A DNA stretch of 64,000 nucleotides from Pyricularia pennisetigena (lineage: Eukaryota > Ascomycota > Sordariomycetes > Magnaporthales > Pyriculariaceae): positions 3,533,030-3,597,029 of the forward strand of contig NC_043740.1 in the NCBI RefSeq assembly GCF_004337985.1. The letters run 5' to 3'. A program made the position numbers and the translations under genes. Positions 10,876-21,089 of the stretch are shown here, piece after piece; position 1 is the stretch's first letter; each line of letters begins with the position of its first letter. The notes beneath the pieces are model-generated. The model saw nothing but the letters and a program-made list of their open reading frames with translations, did no database searches and had not been told where the DNA came from.

Positions 10876-11203
10876 ATCCACTCCGTTTATAGCTCAGCAC
10901 CTGGTCATAGAGCATTTCTCTTTTTCTCACATGTTTCCAGTCAGGTTTTCAATTGATGGCTATTTCATTCGTTTCAGACAAAGGAAGGTAAATATCTCAA
11001 AGAGAGACAAAGAGAGCAACAAAATAACTTTCCAGCTGTCCCAATTGATATTTTCCCAAACAAATCCAGTCAAACTAGTCCTTCACCTCATTGTGATCTG
11101 CGCTGTCCAAGCTAAAATCTCGCAAGACGGCATGTCCGTAATCGTCACAACCATAACGAATGTTTCTTGAGCGTGTGCGCCATCAACGTGTATATCTGAT
11201 GGT
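9995..11203. other. Intergenic, possible further relics, A42 tract
   Basis: AT-rich and without a supportable intact gene. A minus-strand frame at 10381-10572 could be a more upstream relic of the kinase-like gene, but I cannot show it. Confidence 0.4.
10833..10874. repeat. A42 homopolymer
   Basis: Uninterrupted A run of about 42 nt, the longest in the window. Confidence 0.9.
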
Positions 11204-11377
11204 TTATTTGCCGTGGGTCTATTCGTTATGTGTTAGTACGGGTTACACAGTGACTACAGGATCGTGAATTGGGGTCAAGGTTGCCGAATAGATGGGTCGA
11301 CATACAGCGCAGCTGTCACACGAGCAGCCGGTGCCGCACTGGCAGGCCTGAGTAGAAGAGCATCCGCAGCTTCCCAT
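11204..11377 (-). CDS. Metallothionein, 28 aa, two exons
   Basis: A small class of Cys-rich protein that binds Cu(I) or Zn in the cytosol. Exon 1 (11377-11306) encodes 24 residues with seven cysteines at 4, 6, 12, 14, 18, 20 and 23, as C-x-C, C-x-C and C-x-C-x2-C groups (for example SCGCSS, CQCGTGCSCDSC). This spacing is that of the Neurospora copper metallothionein shifted by the initiator Met. The 87-nt intron (11305-11219) has donor GTATGT, a CGTACTAAC branch site and acceptor AATAG. Exon 2 (11218-11204) adds Thr-His-Gly-Lys and TAA; the Magnaporthe metallothionein MMT1, as I recall it, also ends in this tetrapeptide. The leader is A/C-rich and a TATA box lies about 140 nt upstream, as in strongly expressed fungal genes. 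The frame without splicing would carry a different tail. Confidence 0.9.
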
Positions 11378-11518
11378 TTTGATAGGTTGACAGGCTGTCG
11401 ATCGAAGATTGGTTGTGATTTGGTGTTATGTTTTGTGATTTGGAAATGTTCTTGATGTGGTTGATAGTGTGATGTGTCAAAGGCGAATAGATGGATGCTT
11501 GGGAGGAAGAAACACTCG

Positions 11519-11526
11519 TTTATATA
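11519..11526 (-). promoter_or_regulatory. TATA box of the metallothionein gene
   Basis: Reads TATATAAA on the minus strand, about 142 nt before the ATG, followed by a pyrimidine-rich patch (TTTCTTCCTCCC) and an A/C-rich leader. This is the usual layout of a highly expressed fungal promoter. Confidence 0.65.
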
Positions 11527-12908
11527 TCCCAAATAGAGCCATAACCCAGACCGTAGAACCGTATCGACGTCTGATTGTTCTTTCTCGCCTCAGAACCAAA
11601 AAAAAGTCCCCTCGCTACCGGGGCTGCATGTGTCAAGGGCAAAGCTAAGCTCCAAGGCATTAACCATCCGATTCTTAGCCTGCTTTCCTTTACATCATCG
11701 CTCACGGGACGGTCTGGCCACTACCCCAGAGATCGCGCGGCATTTGTGCGTCGATCCATCCCATCTTTTGAGAATCACGGTCCTATGATACAGCCAACAT
11801 CGAGTTTTCTTTGTTCAGACCAGCGTTGATCCATGGGCTGACCGTGGCTGTGTTCAACTGATTTGATAGGTCGCAAGAAAAAAAAAGAAGCCAGGAACTT
11901 GAGTGATTTCTGCGTGAAACCTTGTGCTTACTTTAGAGCGAAATTGCCGTAAAAACAATAATACATTCCTCGGGGGATTTGCGTCTTGGAGAATCCCAGT
12001 CCCATTGTGCATGTGAATTGGAAAATTGTACTATATTCGTCATAGCTGATTATGGGGGAATTTCCCCTTTGAAGTTTCCGATCCCTCTGCCGGATCCACT
12101 GATTATGTCGTCTTTAATGTTAATTAATGTACAGAAGCCACTAGAATCGATCTCCTGCATACGTTTGGGTATACATACCAGGTATCGTTGACACAGAATT
12201 ATACTTTTCCTAGAAAGCACTGCGAGTACCGAAAACATTATCTTCTTGACTTTCTCAATCTGATCAGATGCTATGACTAAGTGGCGAGGTCATCGATTGT
12301 GACTATCTCCACCTGTGACTAGAGTGATCTGGACCGTCGACTTGTCAGGATAGCTTTTGAACGAAAACAACACTAGTCTGACATTACATTATCAACTTTG
12401 GCAGGTTGAGGATAGCGGTCTCGTACTAGTAGGTCCTATCTTTGTGTGATACAACTAAACGTCATGCAGCAATCCTCAGAGGTTAATGGCGGGATGGGAC
12501 AAACGCCTAATGGTAGAGAATACGAATCATCATGTTGCGGTGGCAATATGCTGATGACTTTCTCTGAATCTGCCATAATGTTACAGTCGGATTTACTACA
12601 ATGCTGGTCAAGACAAACAAACCAAGAATTATAAAACTAATGGCAGACCTTGGCTGTAGCCCAGCGTAGGAATGCACCGTATCATGAGACGCTTAATTTG
12701 TTTTTCATTCCGAACAACCGAATCACAGTTGGTGACTGCAACTTTTAACCACACACCTCGGGTTATCGAATCTTACAACAAGCCTGGGACTTGAGGTCCC
12801 TGTCATCTCTATAAAAAAAGAAAAAAAAAAAAAGGAAAAAAAGAAAAGAAAAAAGCCATGGCCAAGCTGATGTCATGCTAAATAAGAAGAGGAAGCAACA
12901 AAAGGAAT
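11527..12908. other. Intergenic, no gene seen
   Basis: AT-rich spacer between the metallothionein promoter and the 3' end of ATG27. Only short frames without family signal are present. An A-rich low-complexity patch lies at about 12811-12853. Confidence 0.5.
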
Positions 12909-14170
12909 CTAATCGTCCCACTCTTCGTCTAGTTGATCAATCAACCTATTCTCGTCTTCCCTATTTCTGCCCCTTCCGCTCGGGGACGAAGATAGAGTTC
13001 GATACCCCCGCCTGCCCGGAAGACAGCGGGCACAGGAAGAGGTGGCGATAACAAAAAAGTCCTGGAGGCTTCAAGTCAGCATTTTGACCACCACCAAAGA
13101 GATACTGAGGTGATCCAGCAAGAAAGAAAGTACTCACCGAAATAAAGCTCCAGATTCCTGCCCAGAGGCTATAATTCGGCAACTGCCTCCAGCCTCGAGC
13201 GTGCGCCACGGTGCGCTGGTAAAACACGCCTCCGCCCACATACACTCCGACGGCGATGAAGAAGATGATGGCAAAAACACCACCGGGACCCACGCTTCCC
13301 GGCTTGTGCGGCTCGACGCCGGCGCAGGCGTGTGAGGACCTGACGTCAAAGAAGTAGGCGCACTCGTCTGGCGTGCTGCCGATATAGCTCACGACGGCCT
13401 TCTCGCCCATCATCTCGTGGTCACAAATGAAGGAGAAGGTGGTCGACTTGCGCCTCTTCTTGTTGGCCTCCTTCTCCTTGTCCTTTTCGGCTGCCCTGGT
13501 TCGCGACTCATCGTCATAGCTACTGTGCGATGCGCCCAAGTGTACCGAGCCCCGCTTGTCGTGGCTGCCGCCGCTCCTCCTCCGGAGTTTGTCCTTGGAC
13601 TTGTTTTCCTCACCGCAGGGGGATCCGTTTATATATTGTAATGAGATTTTACGGCCTCGTACCGTTAATGTTGACGATTCTTGCCTGTTTGGTTTCGTCG
13701 GCGTCAGTAACCTGAACCACAAAGTCCTCCACCAATGCCAATCGAGGAACGGAGGCTTGTTGCTAGCCACTCGCGGTGCTCTATGATACTAACCCTATCG
13801 AATAAACCTTCCCGTCCGACGACGTGTAATACGCGCTGACGTTCCTCCAGTTGTCCTCATCAATGCCAACCACCTTTTTGACAGGCTCCACAACCGGCGC
13901 GCAGATGTTGATGGTGAAGTTTGAGGGGTAGTCCCAGCCCCTGGCGAAGTAGTCGGTATTTGGCGCACCGTTCTTGTTCTTCTTGACGCCCTCGGGTAGC
14001 TGGACCGCGATGTCCCGCCGCAGGTCGTGGAAGCCGCTCGCAGAGGTCGCCGTGCACGGCTCCGCAGCGGTCGTTGGCGTCGCATCGGCAGCAGCGGTGA
14101 TCGCAAAGTTGGATAAGGAGGCCGCTGCCAGGAGCAGGCCGCCTAGCGGTTGCGTACTTGATAACCGCAT
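12909..14170 (-). CDS. ATG27: Autophagy protein Atg27, 358 aa, 3 exons
   Basis: Atg27 is a type I membrane protein of Golgi, endosome and vacuole that takes part in Atg9 traffic and autophagosome formation. Exons are 14170-13794, 13684-13138 and 13061-12909. Introns are GTTAGT..CAAACAG (109 nt) and GTGAGT..CTCCAG (76 nt). There is a signal peptide at residues 1-24 and a lumenal mannose-6-phosphate-receptor-like domain with NFTINICAPVVEPVKKVVGI, NVSAYYTSSDGKVYS, RKISLQYINGSPC and PDECAYFFDVRSSHAC. A membrane segment lies at about 256-278 (GGVFAIIFFIAVGVYVGGGV). The conserved VFYQRTVAHARGWRQLPNYS and SLWAGIW follow. Exon 3 gives the tail ENRLIDQLDEEWDD. A basic Ser/Lys-rich insert sits in the lumenal domain. 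The start fits the signal peptide; upstream in-frame codons are not needed. Confidence 0.93.
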
Positions 14171-17132
14171 GATCGATGGATGGTGGTTGATGAGGAATGG
14201 ATCGGGTCGAAAACGCCCAGGACGCTGGAGAAGAGCAATTTCGGAACGAATCGATTCCGCATGCAAACAATGGCCCGTCTTGCCGTTTCACTTTCTTTCA
14301 AGGGCCGGCCGCCCGGGATCTAGAATGATGACGAAAAAAACAAAAAAACCGAAAAGACAAGTCGCTTCTGTCATCAACCAATCGATCAATTAATCCACTT
14401 GATCTAGCACACGCGTCGCCTTCGCGAGGACAGAAATCCACTATCTGTCGCAATAATCTCAAATGAACGAAGACGCCTCTTGCGTAAATGGTAAATGGCA
14501 GTGGCTAATTGGTTACATTGACTTACGTAATCTATACTTGGCTTACCAGACCCTGAAACTTTGACCCAACAATTGACAAACTCATCAGCCACAAAACTGA
14601 CTCCATTTCATCAAGAAGCCGACCCTTCCGTGGTGAAATGCACAACCCTAACCTGAGAATGCGAACTACCAAAGCACGCAGAGAATAAAACTTTAAGAAT
14701 AAGGTTGAAAATTACGAGAACGTTGCCAATGCTGTGCCTTGCAGGTAAATATTTAAAAAATTGTCCGTAAATGTACCAACAGCCTTTTCTCTGTGGCGAG
14801 CGGTAACGATATACAATTCATCAACGGGATTGGCGTTCTGCACACATGTCATGCTCATCCACTGAAGGGCAGAGTCCGGGCCGAAAACACCGGAGGCGGT
14901 TGCTTCTCCCCGACCCCGGTGGGTCTAGCGAACGCATCGGCCCCGAAAGATGGGACACACCGTCTTGCCCGTGCTTTCACTTGCCCCCGGACACACAAGC
15001 AAGACTTACAGTTAAGGTACTTGGTGATGGTGCAATGTGGCAGAGTAAGTTACGGCAGCAAAGCCGACAAGCCGGTTCACTGATTTCAGATAAGGTACGA
15101 AAGTAGGGTGTCTGTACACCAAAGAAAGGTTAATTTGTTTTTCTTCCCCACTGGGCCGAGGTACAAATTAACACAAAAAGGTTTTCGCTTGCCCAGCTTG
15201 TACAACATCATCATGGGGAATTCACGATGGGGAAGGGGAAAAACAAACATCAGATGGATACAACCTTGGAGAAAGAGCATGGCACGACGCTTGACGGTAG
15301 AAATGACTTCTCATTCATGGCTAAAGTTCGGGACATCCCAGCAGTCGAGTGGAGGTCAATCTTGGAGCAAATTCCCGTCTTCCCGAGGATTAGGTGGGGC
15401 GATGAAAACCCAAGGTCATGGCACATCGTGCGGGGAAAAAAGATGCTCCAAGGCTCTTCTTACAGTACTCAGGTTCGTAATGGAGAAAAGCCAAGTACCT
15501 ATTTAGTCATAATGGACAACAAAGAAAAAGTAAAAACAGCTTACCAACCAGGAAAGGAAGGTAGAGCTGGGCGTGGCCAAGGGGAGCTAAGCAAGGGTAA
15601 AGCAGCATGAGCCGGCGCTACGGCATTATTTCAAGAGAAATATGCCAATGGCGACGGCGAATTGTAATTGCCGTCGCATAAGCCTTTGGTATCGATCTAC
15701 ACGATATACTTCCCCAATCTGACTCGGCTAGAGCTAAAAGTGAGTAATTATCTTGAGATGGTCATTACGCTTCCTCACCTTGCTGGAACTAAAGTCGTGT
15801 ACCACACTACTTCGTATTACAGCAGTGGATTCCCCGTGTCTTACCTTATGTGGTAGTTGTTCGTTTGCCAGCTCGAACAGTAGCTCACCTTGATTAGGCG
15901 GTACTTAGCCTAGATCTAGCATAGCACATGGCCATGTGTGAGGCCATTAGGAATCCCAAGTGTTGTTCGTCCATCCCATCATTGCTACCCTTATTTTAGT
16001 TTGTTCCTTGGTAGGCTCCATCGCGACACCCCGGTATACGCTACAGCAACACTTTACTCTTGCTGTGGCTTCCTGTCAATTTTGAGTGACCCAACAACTT
16101 GGCAGCCTTGCTGCATGTTCTTTTGCTGTTTTGGGAGTTTTTTTTTTTTTTTTCTTTTTTTTTTTTTTTTTCTCTATAACCTCTTCTTCGGGACCACGTT
16201 CCATTGCGAGTTCACGATCGGCCCGTTTTTATTGTTTAATGACGTGGTGATTCTAGGATCTCCGCAGGCCAAGGCAGCGCTTCTCCCCTTCCCCGCTCCG
16301 GGGTTGCTGCTCAACATGGCCCGGCGCTGCCCGGGTGGACTGTCCAACCAATCCCGATGGGCAGTAGACTGGGAATGCGCACAGCACAGCGGCTCATTAC
16401 TTGGGCGACTTGGGTGGGTTCTGGAGTACCTTCTCCGCATTCCTACCCTACCCACCATGAATGAGTAAGGTACGTTGTCAAGGTTGTATTTTGGATACTA
16501 AGAAGTGTGTCTGTTGGGATTTGTAGGTCAAGGTATGCTGTACGGTGTACCACACACACACACTATGGTTGCCCACATGTCTTATACCTCATGCTGCATT
16601 AGGCACCTTGTTTACAATTGGCAAGATGTGCGGAGAAGGTGCGACCCCAACGCCGGTCGGTTGCCCGCATTTATATTTTATTTCATTTTTATTTTACATT
16701 TAATTGATTTTATTTATGGCTTTCCTATTTTTCGTGTCTTGATTTTTTTCTTTTTCGCCGGGTGATCGACAGACCGCCGAACCACATACCCTGGTGACCT
16801 TATTTCATTATGTCAAGCAAGACACAAGACAGGATGAACCGGCTCCACGGGAACGGTCATGGGCGGAACGCAGTGAATAAATACTAAAGACGGATGGATA
16901 TATTAAGGATGCGCTCCCCCATCCCACGCATCCGCCCCGCCGCTGCACCCCTTCTTCTGCACCTCCGCCCGCCTTCCTCCTGCCCCGGCTTTCTAATCGC
17001 AGTTGGGTTTTTTTTCTTCTGCTGTTGGTGCTGCTGGTTTTGAGCTCGGACTGGGAACACGCGTCCTTGTCCCCTCACATTCACATCGTCGCACCACTTC
17101 ATCCCCCTCCAGCAAGCCATTGACGACCACAG
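14171..17132. other. Intergenic, divergent promoter region
   Basis: About 3 kb between divergent ATG27 and the GH3 gene. It holds both promoters, T-rich low complexity at about 16139-16172, and pyrimidine-rich tracts before the GH3 start. A pair of overlapping plus-strand frames at 15108-15610 has weak coding character and no family signal. I do not call a gene. Confidence 0.45.
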
Positions 17133-20100
17133 ATGCGTTTCTCCGGGATCGTCGCCACGCTGTTGGCAGGTGCCGGCGTGTCTGCCCACCCTGGCGACTA
17201 CTCAAAGGTATGAGAAACAAAAACAAACCCCAAGTATCACGACTCGGGAACCTTTACATTGCCCCTTGTTTTGCGTACCCCATGCTCAGTTTTGTTGGCA
17301 CTCTTTACAGGAGAGCCTATGGCCTTCTGATCAGGTTGTGGTAGGGTTTTGCTTTGCCTGTTCTGTAACTCTGCCTACACGATTCTGAAGCGATTGGCCT
17401 AATCTGAGGGCAATGTCTCTTGTACCGTTCTGCCGTTGCAAAAACACCCCTCGACATTGTCATGTTTCTGGTTCCTATCATACGTGCCATCAAACAAAAT
17501 AGTGCTAACTAGACATAGCTTGAGCGTCGGGCCTTGGCCACATCGGAACCACACTACCCTCAGCCATGGATGAACCCAGACGCAGATGGGTGGCAAGAGG
17601 CCTATGTCAAAGCAAAGGACTTCGTCTCGCAGATGACCCTGCTCGAAAAAGTTAACCTGACAACCGGCGTAGGGTAGGTCAAGTCCTTGTTCATCCTGCC
17701 TCCCCGAAGGCAACCGTCACCCCAAGAAACTGTAGGAGATATTGACTTTTGGTACTTGTGTTTGCAGCTGGGCAAGCGATCTATGTGTTGGCAACGTTGG
17801 TGCCGTCCCCCGCCTGGGTCTCCGAAGCCTCTGTCTGCAGGACTCTCCCACCGGTGTCCGTTTCGCCGATTGGGTCTCGGTCTTTCCTGCTGGTATCACT
17901 ACCGGTGCCACGTTCGATAAGGGACTGATGTACCGCCGTGGATATGCTATGGGCCAAGAAGCCAAGGACAAAGGCATCAACGTCCTTCTTGGTCCCGTTG
18001 CTGGAGGAATTGGCCGCGTGGCTGCTGGTAAGCCTTTGCTCCATACACTGGCCACTGGCGGTATAAAGAGAGTTCTTTTACATAGCTAACTCTGGCATTA
18101 TAGGTGGACGAGCGTGGGAGTCGTTCGGCGCTGATCCAGTGCTTACCGGATATGGTATGATCGAGACAATCAAGGGTATCCAGGACACGGGCGTCATTGC
18201 CACCGCCAAACATCTCATCGGCAACGAGCAAGGTACGTCTATCGGTTGACCGCTTTTGACCAGACAAGACGTCTAGGATAAGCCCCAGATCTCAACATCC
18301 ATTGACTAACATCCAACGGCATCCAACAGAGCATTTCCGCCAGGTTGGTGAAGAGCGAGGCCGTGGTGTCAACATCAGCGAGTCACTCTCCTCCAATATT
18401 GATGACAAGACTATGCACGAGTTGTACCTATGGTAAGTTCAAAACTGCATTGAGAGGATTGGAATAGTGCCTGGCTGACATGACCATACAGGCCTTTTGC
18501 AGATGCAGTGCGCGCCGGTGTCGGCTCGGTCATGTGCTCTTACACGCAGATCAACAACTCTTACGGTTGCCAGAACAGCAAGCTCCTCAACGGTCTGCTC
18601 AAGGACGAGCTTGGCTTCCAGGTGAGTGGCGACGCAGATTCAAGACAAGATATTTATGAAGAGTTGCATGAGATCTAACCCGCTATTTACAGGGATTCGT
18701 CATGTCTGACTGGCAGGCTCAACACACTGGCGCGGCCAGCGCTGCGGCCGGTCTTGATATGTCAATGGTCAGTCAAAGCCCACAAGTTCCAGTGCACAAC
18801 AGCCAACGATGCTAACATTTCTCGAATCAAAGCCTGGTGATACCGAATTCAACACCGGTCTTAGCTTCTGGGGAACCAACTTGACCCTGGCTGTCGTCAA
18901 CGGAACTGTTGCCGAATGGCGCATCGACGACATGGCGATGCGAATCATGGCCGCCTTCTTCAAGGTTGGCAACACGCTGGATCAGCCAGAAATCAACTTC
19001 AGCTCGTGGACCAAGAACACCTTCGGCCCCCTTCACTCGTCATCCGGGAATAGGATCCAGCAGGTTAACCAGCATGTCGACGTCCGTCGCGACCATGGCA
19101 ACTTGATTCGCGAGGTTGCCGCCAAGGGAACCGTGCTTCTCAAGAACACCAACAACGCGCTCCCGCTCAACAAGCCCAAGTTCCTGGCCGTCATTGGCGA
19201 CGATGCCGGTTCCAACCCGCGCGGCCCCAATGGTTGTTCAGACCGTGGCTGCCTCCAAGGAACTTTGGGTATGGCCTGGGGTTCTGGCACAGCTGACTTC
19301 CCCTATCTCATCACTCCCGACGCAGCTCTCCAAGCTCAGGCCATCGAAGATAACACACGCTATGAGAGCATCTTGAGCAACTATGCCACGGCACAGACCC
19401 AAGCTCTTGTCAGCCAAGCCCACGCAACCGCCATCGTCTTTGTTGCTGCTTCTTCGGGAGAAGGCTGTGAGTCTCCATCCTTGTTTACCCATCACACCAT
19501 GTTGTAAGGCAACATTTGACTAACAATCTCTGCCTTGCACCAGACATCGACTTTGATGGAAACAAGGGAGACCGCAACAACTTGACCCTTTGGTATGACG
19601 GTGACTCGCTGGTCAAGAACGTTAGCTCTGTGTGCAACAACACCATCGTCGTCATTCACTCTACCGGCCCGACCATCCTGACCGAGTGGTACGATAACCC
19701 CAACGTTACTGCTATCGTCTGGGCAGGTGTTCCGGGACAGGAGTCCGGCCGTGCCATCACCGACGTCCTCTACGGCCGCGTCAACCCCGCTGGCCGCTCG
19801 CCCTTCACCTGGGGCAAGACCCGCGAGAGCTACGGCACAGATGTCCTGTACACTCCCAACAACGGCAACGAGGCACCGCAGCAGGACTACACCGAGGGCG
19901 TCTTCATCGACTACCGCCACTTTGACAAGCAGAAGGACGAGCCCGTCTACGAATTCGGCCACGGCTTGAGCTACACGACCTTTGAGTACTCCAACATCCG
20001 CGTCGAGAAGGCCCAGGCTAGTGAATACAAGCCCACGACCGGCCAGACCATCCCGGCTCCTGTCTTAGGCGCCAACGTCTCCAAGGACCTTTCCGAGTAC

Positions 20101-20604
20101 ACATTCCCATCCGACCAATTCCCGCACATCTACCTCTTCATCTACCCATACCTGAACACCAGCGCCTCGGGCAAGGAAGCCTCGCAGGATCCCCACTATG
20201 GCGGCACGGCCGAGCAGTTCCTGCCTCCCAAGGCCCTCGACGGCTCGCCCCAGCCCCTGCTCCGCTCCTCGGGCAAGAACTCGCCCGGCGGCAACCGCCA
20301 GCTCTACGACACCTTGTACACCGTCACGGCGACCATCACCAACACCGGCAAGATCGTGGGCGAGGAGGTGCCGCAGCTGTACGTGTCGCACGGCGGTCCT
20401 GAAGACCCGCCCGTCGTCCTCCGGGGCTTCGAGCGCATCCGTCTTGACCCCGGTCAGAGCGGTACCTTCAAGGTTGACCTTACCAGGAGGGACGTGAGCA
20501 ACTGGGACGTCAACGTCCAGGACTGGGTCATTACCGAGTACCCCAAGAAGGTGTTTGTCGGAAGCAGCAGCAGGAAGCTCCACCTGAGTGCAGACCTGAA
20601 CTGA
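17133..20604 (+). CDS. Secreted GH3 beta-glucosidase, 873 aa, 9 exons
   Basis: A glycoside hydrolase family 3 beta-glucosidase that splits cellobiose and cello-oligosaccharides to glucose outside the cell. Exons are 17133-17207, 17519-17673, 17768-18027, 18104-18232, 18330-18432, 18492-18621, 18693-18767, 18833-19466 and 19544-20604; every join keeps frame. Residues 1-19 are a signal peptide, followed by the mature start HPGDYSK. The N-terminal barrel carries [14 protein letters not shown] and [15 protein letters not shown]. The nucleophile is the Asp of [11 protein letters not shown] (D290). The second domain has [16 protein letters not shown] with the expected acid/base Glu (about E519). 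The protein closes with a fibronectin-III-like domain ([17 protein letters not shown] to PQLYVSHGG and VLRGFERI). Length matches fungal Cel3A/Bgl1-type enzymes. The first intron (311 nt) is unusually long for this window. Confidence 0.95.
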
Positions 20605-21089
20605 GTTCTTGTAAAAACCAAAAGCCGCGAGTGCCGGCTAGTAGTAATGTGGTTTTATAAAATCTACAAAAGCACATAGTTGATAATCTAGTATAAATTG
20701 AACACGCCATTTTAGGTTGAATGATTGTGTCTTTTTTAAAAGCGATTGCATGTATTTCGTTGCACCGCTTTCAGAGTGACGGAACTGGACGGTGTTGAGT
20801 GGGAATGCGTTTGCTCCTTTGGAATGCTTCACCCTCCCTAGATGTGAGCATATCCTCGCATAGCCACGCACATTTGTAATTCAGAAGCCCAAGACATAGG
20901 AGACAAAAACAAAAGGAAGAAAAAATATCTTTTTTTTTTTTTTCTCCGCTTGAGAGAACACAGTACCTCGAGGGAAATAAAACAACAGATGGCTGGCCAG
21001 TCTGGGGTAGAAAGAAACAAGAGAAACGAAAAAAAAGCGATCAAACACAAGTCAGGGTGCAAATCGAAAGTGACGGAAATCTGATAATC
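20605..21089. other. Intergenic between GH3 and the RNase H-like gene
   Basis: Contains the 3' UTR of the GH3 gene and the short promoter of the next gene, with a T run at about 20930-20943. Confidence 0.5.

Noticed and set aside
15108..15610. Overlapping plus-strand frames of 127-132 codons
   Set aside because: Two frames are open at once, codon use is weak and no family motif appears. A small gene is possible but not supportable.
15938..16468. 176-codon frame with long Phe runs
   Set aside because: Produced by a T-rich tract; no coding character outside it.
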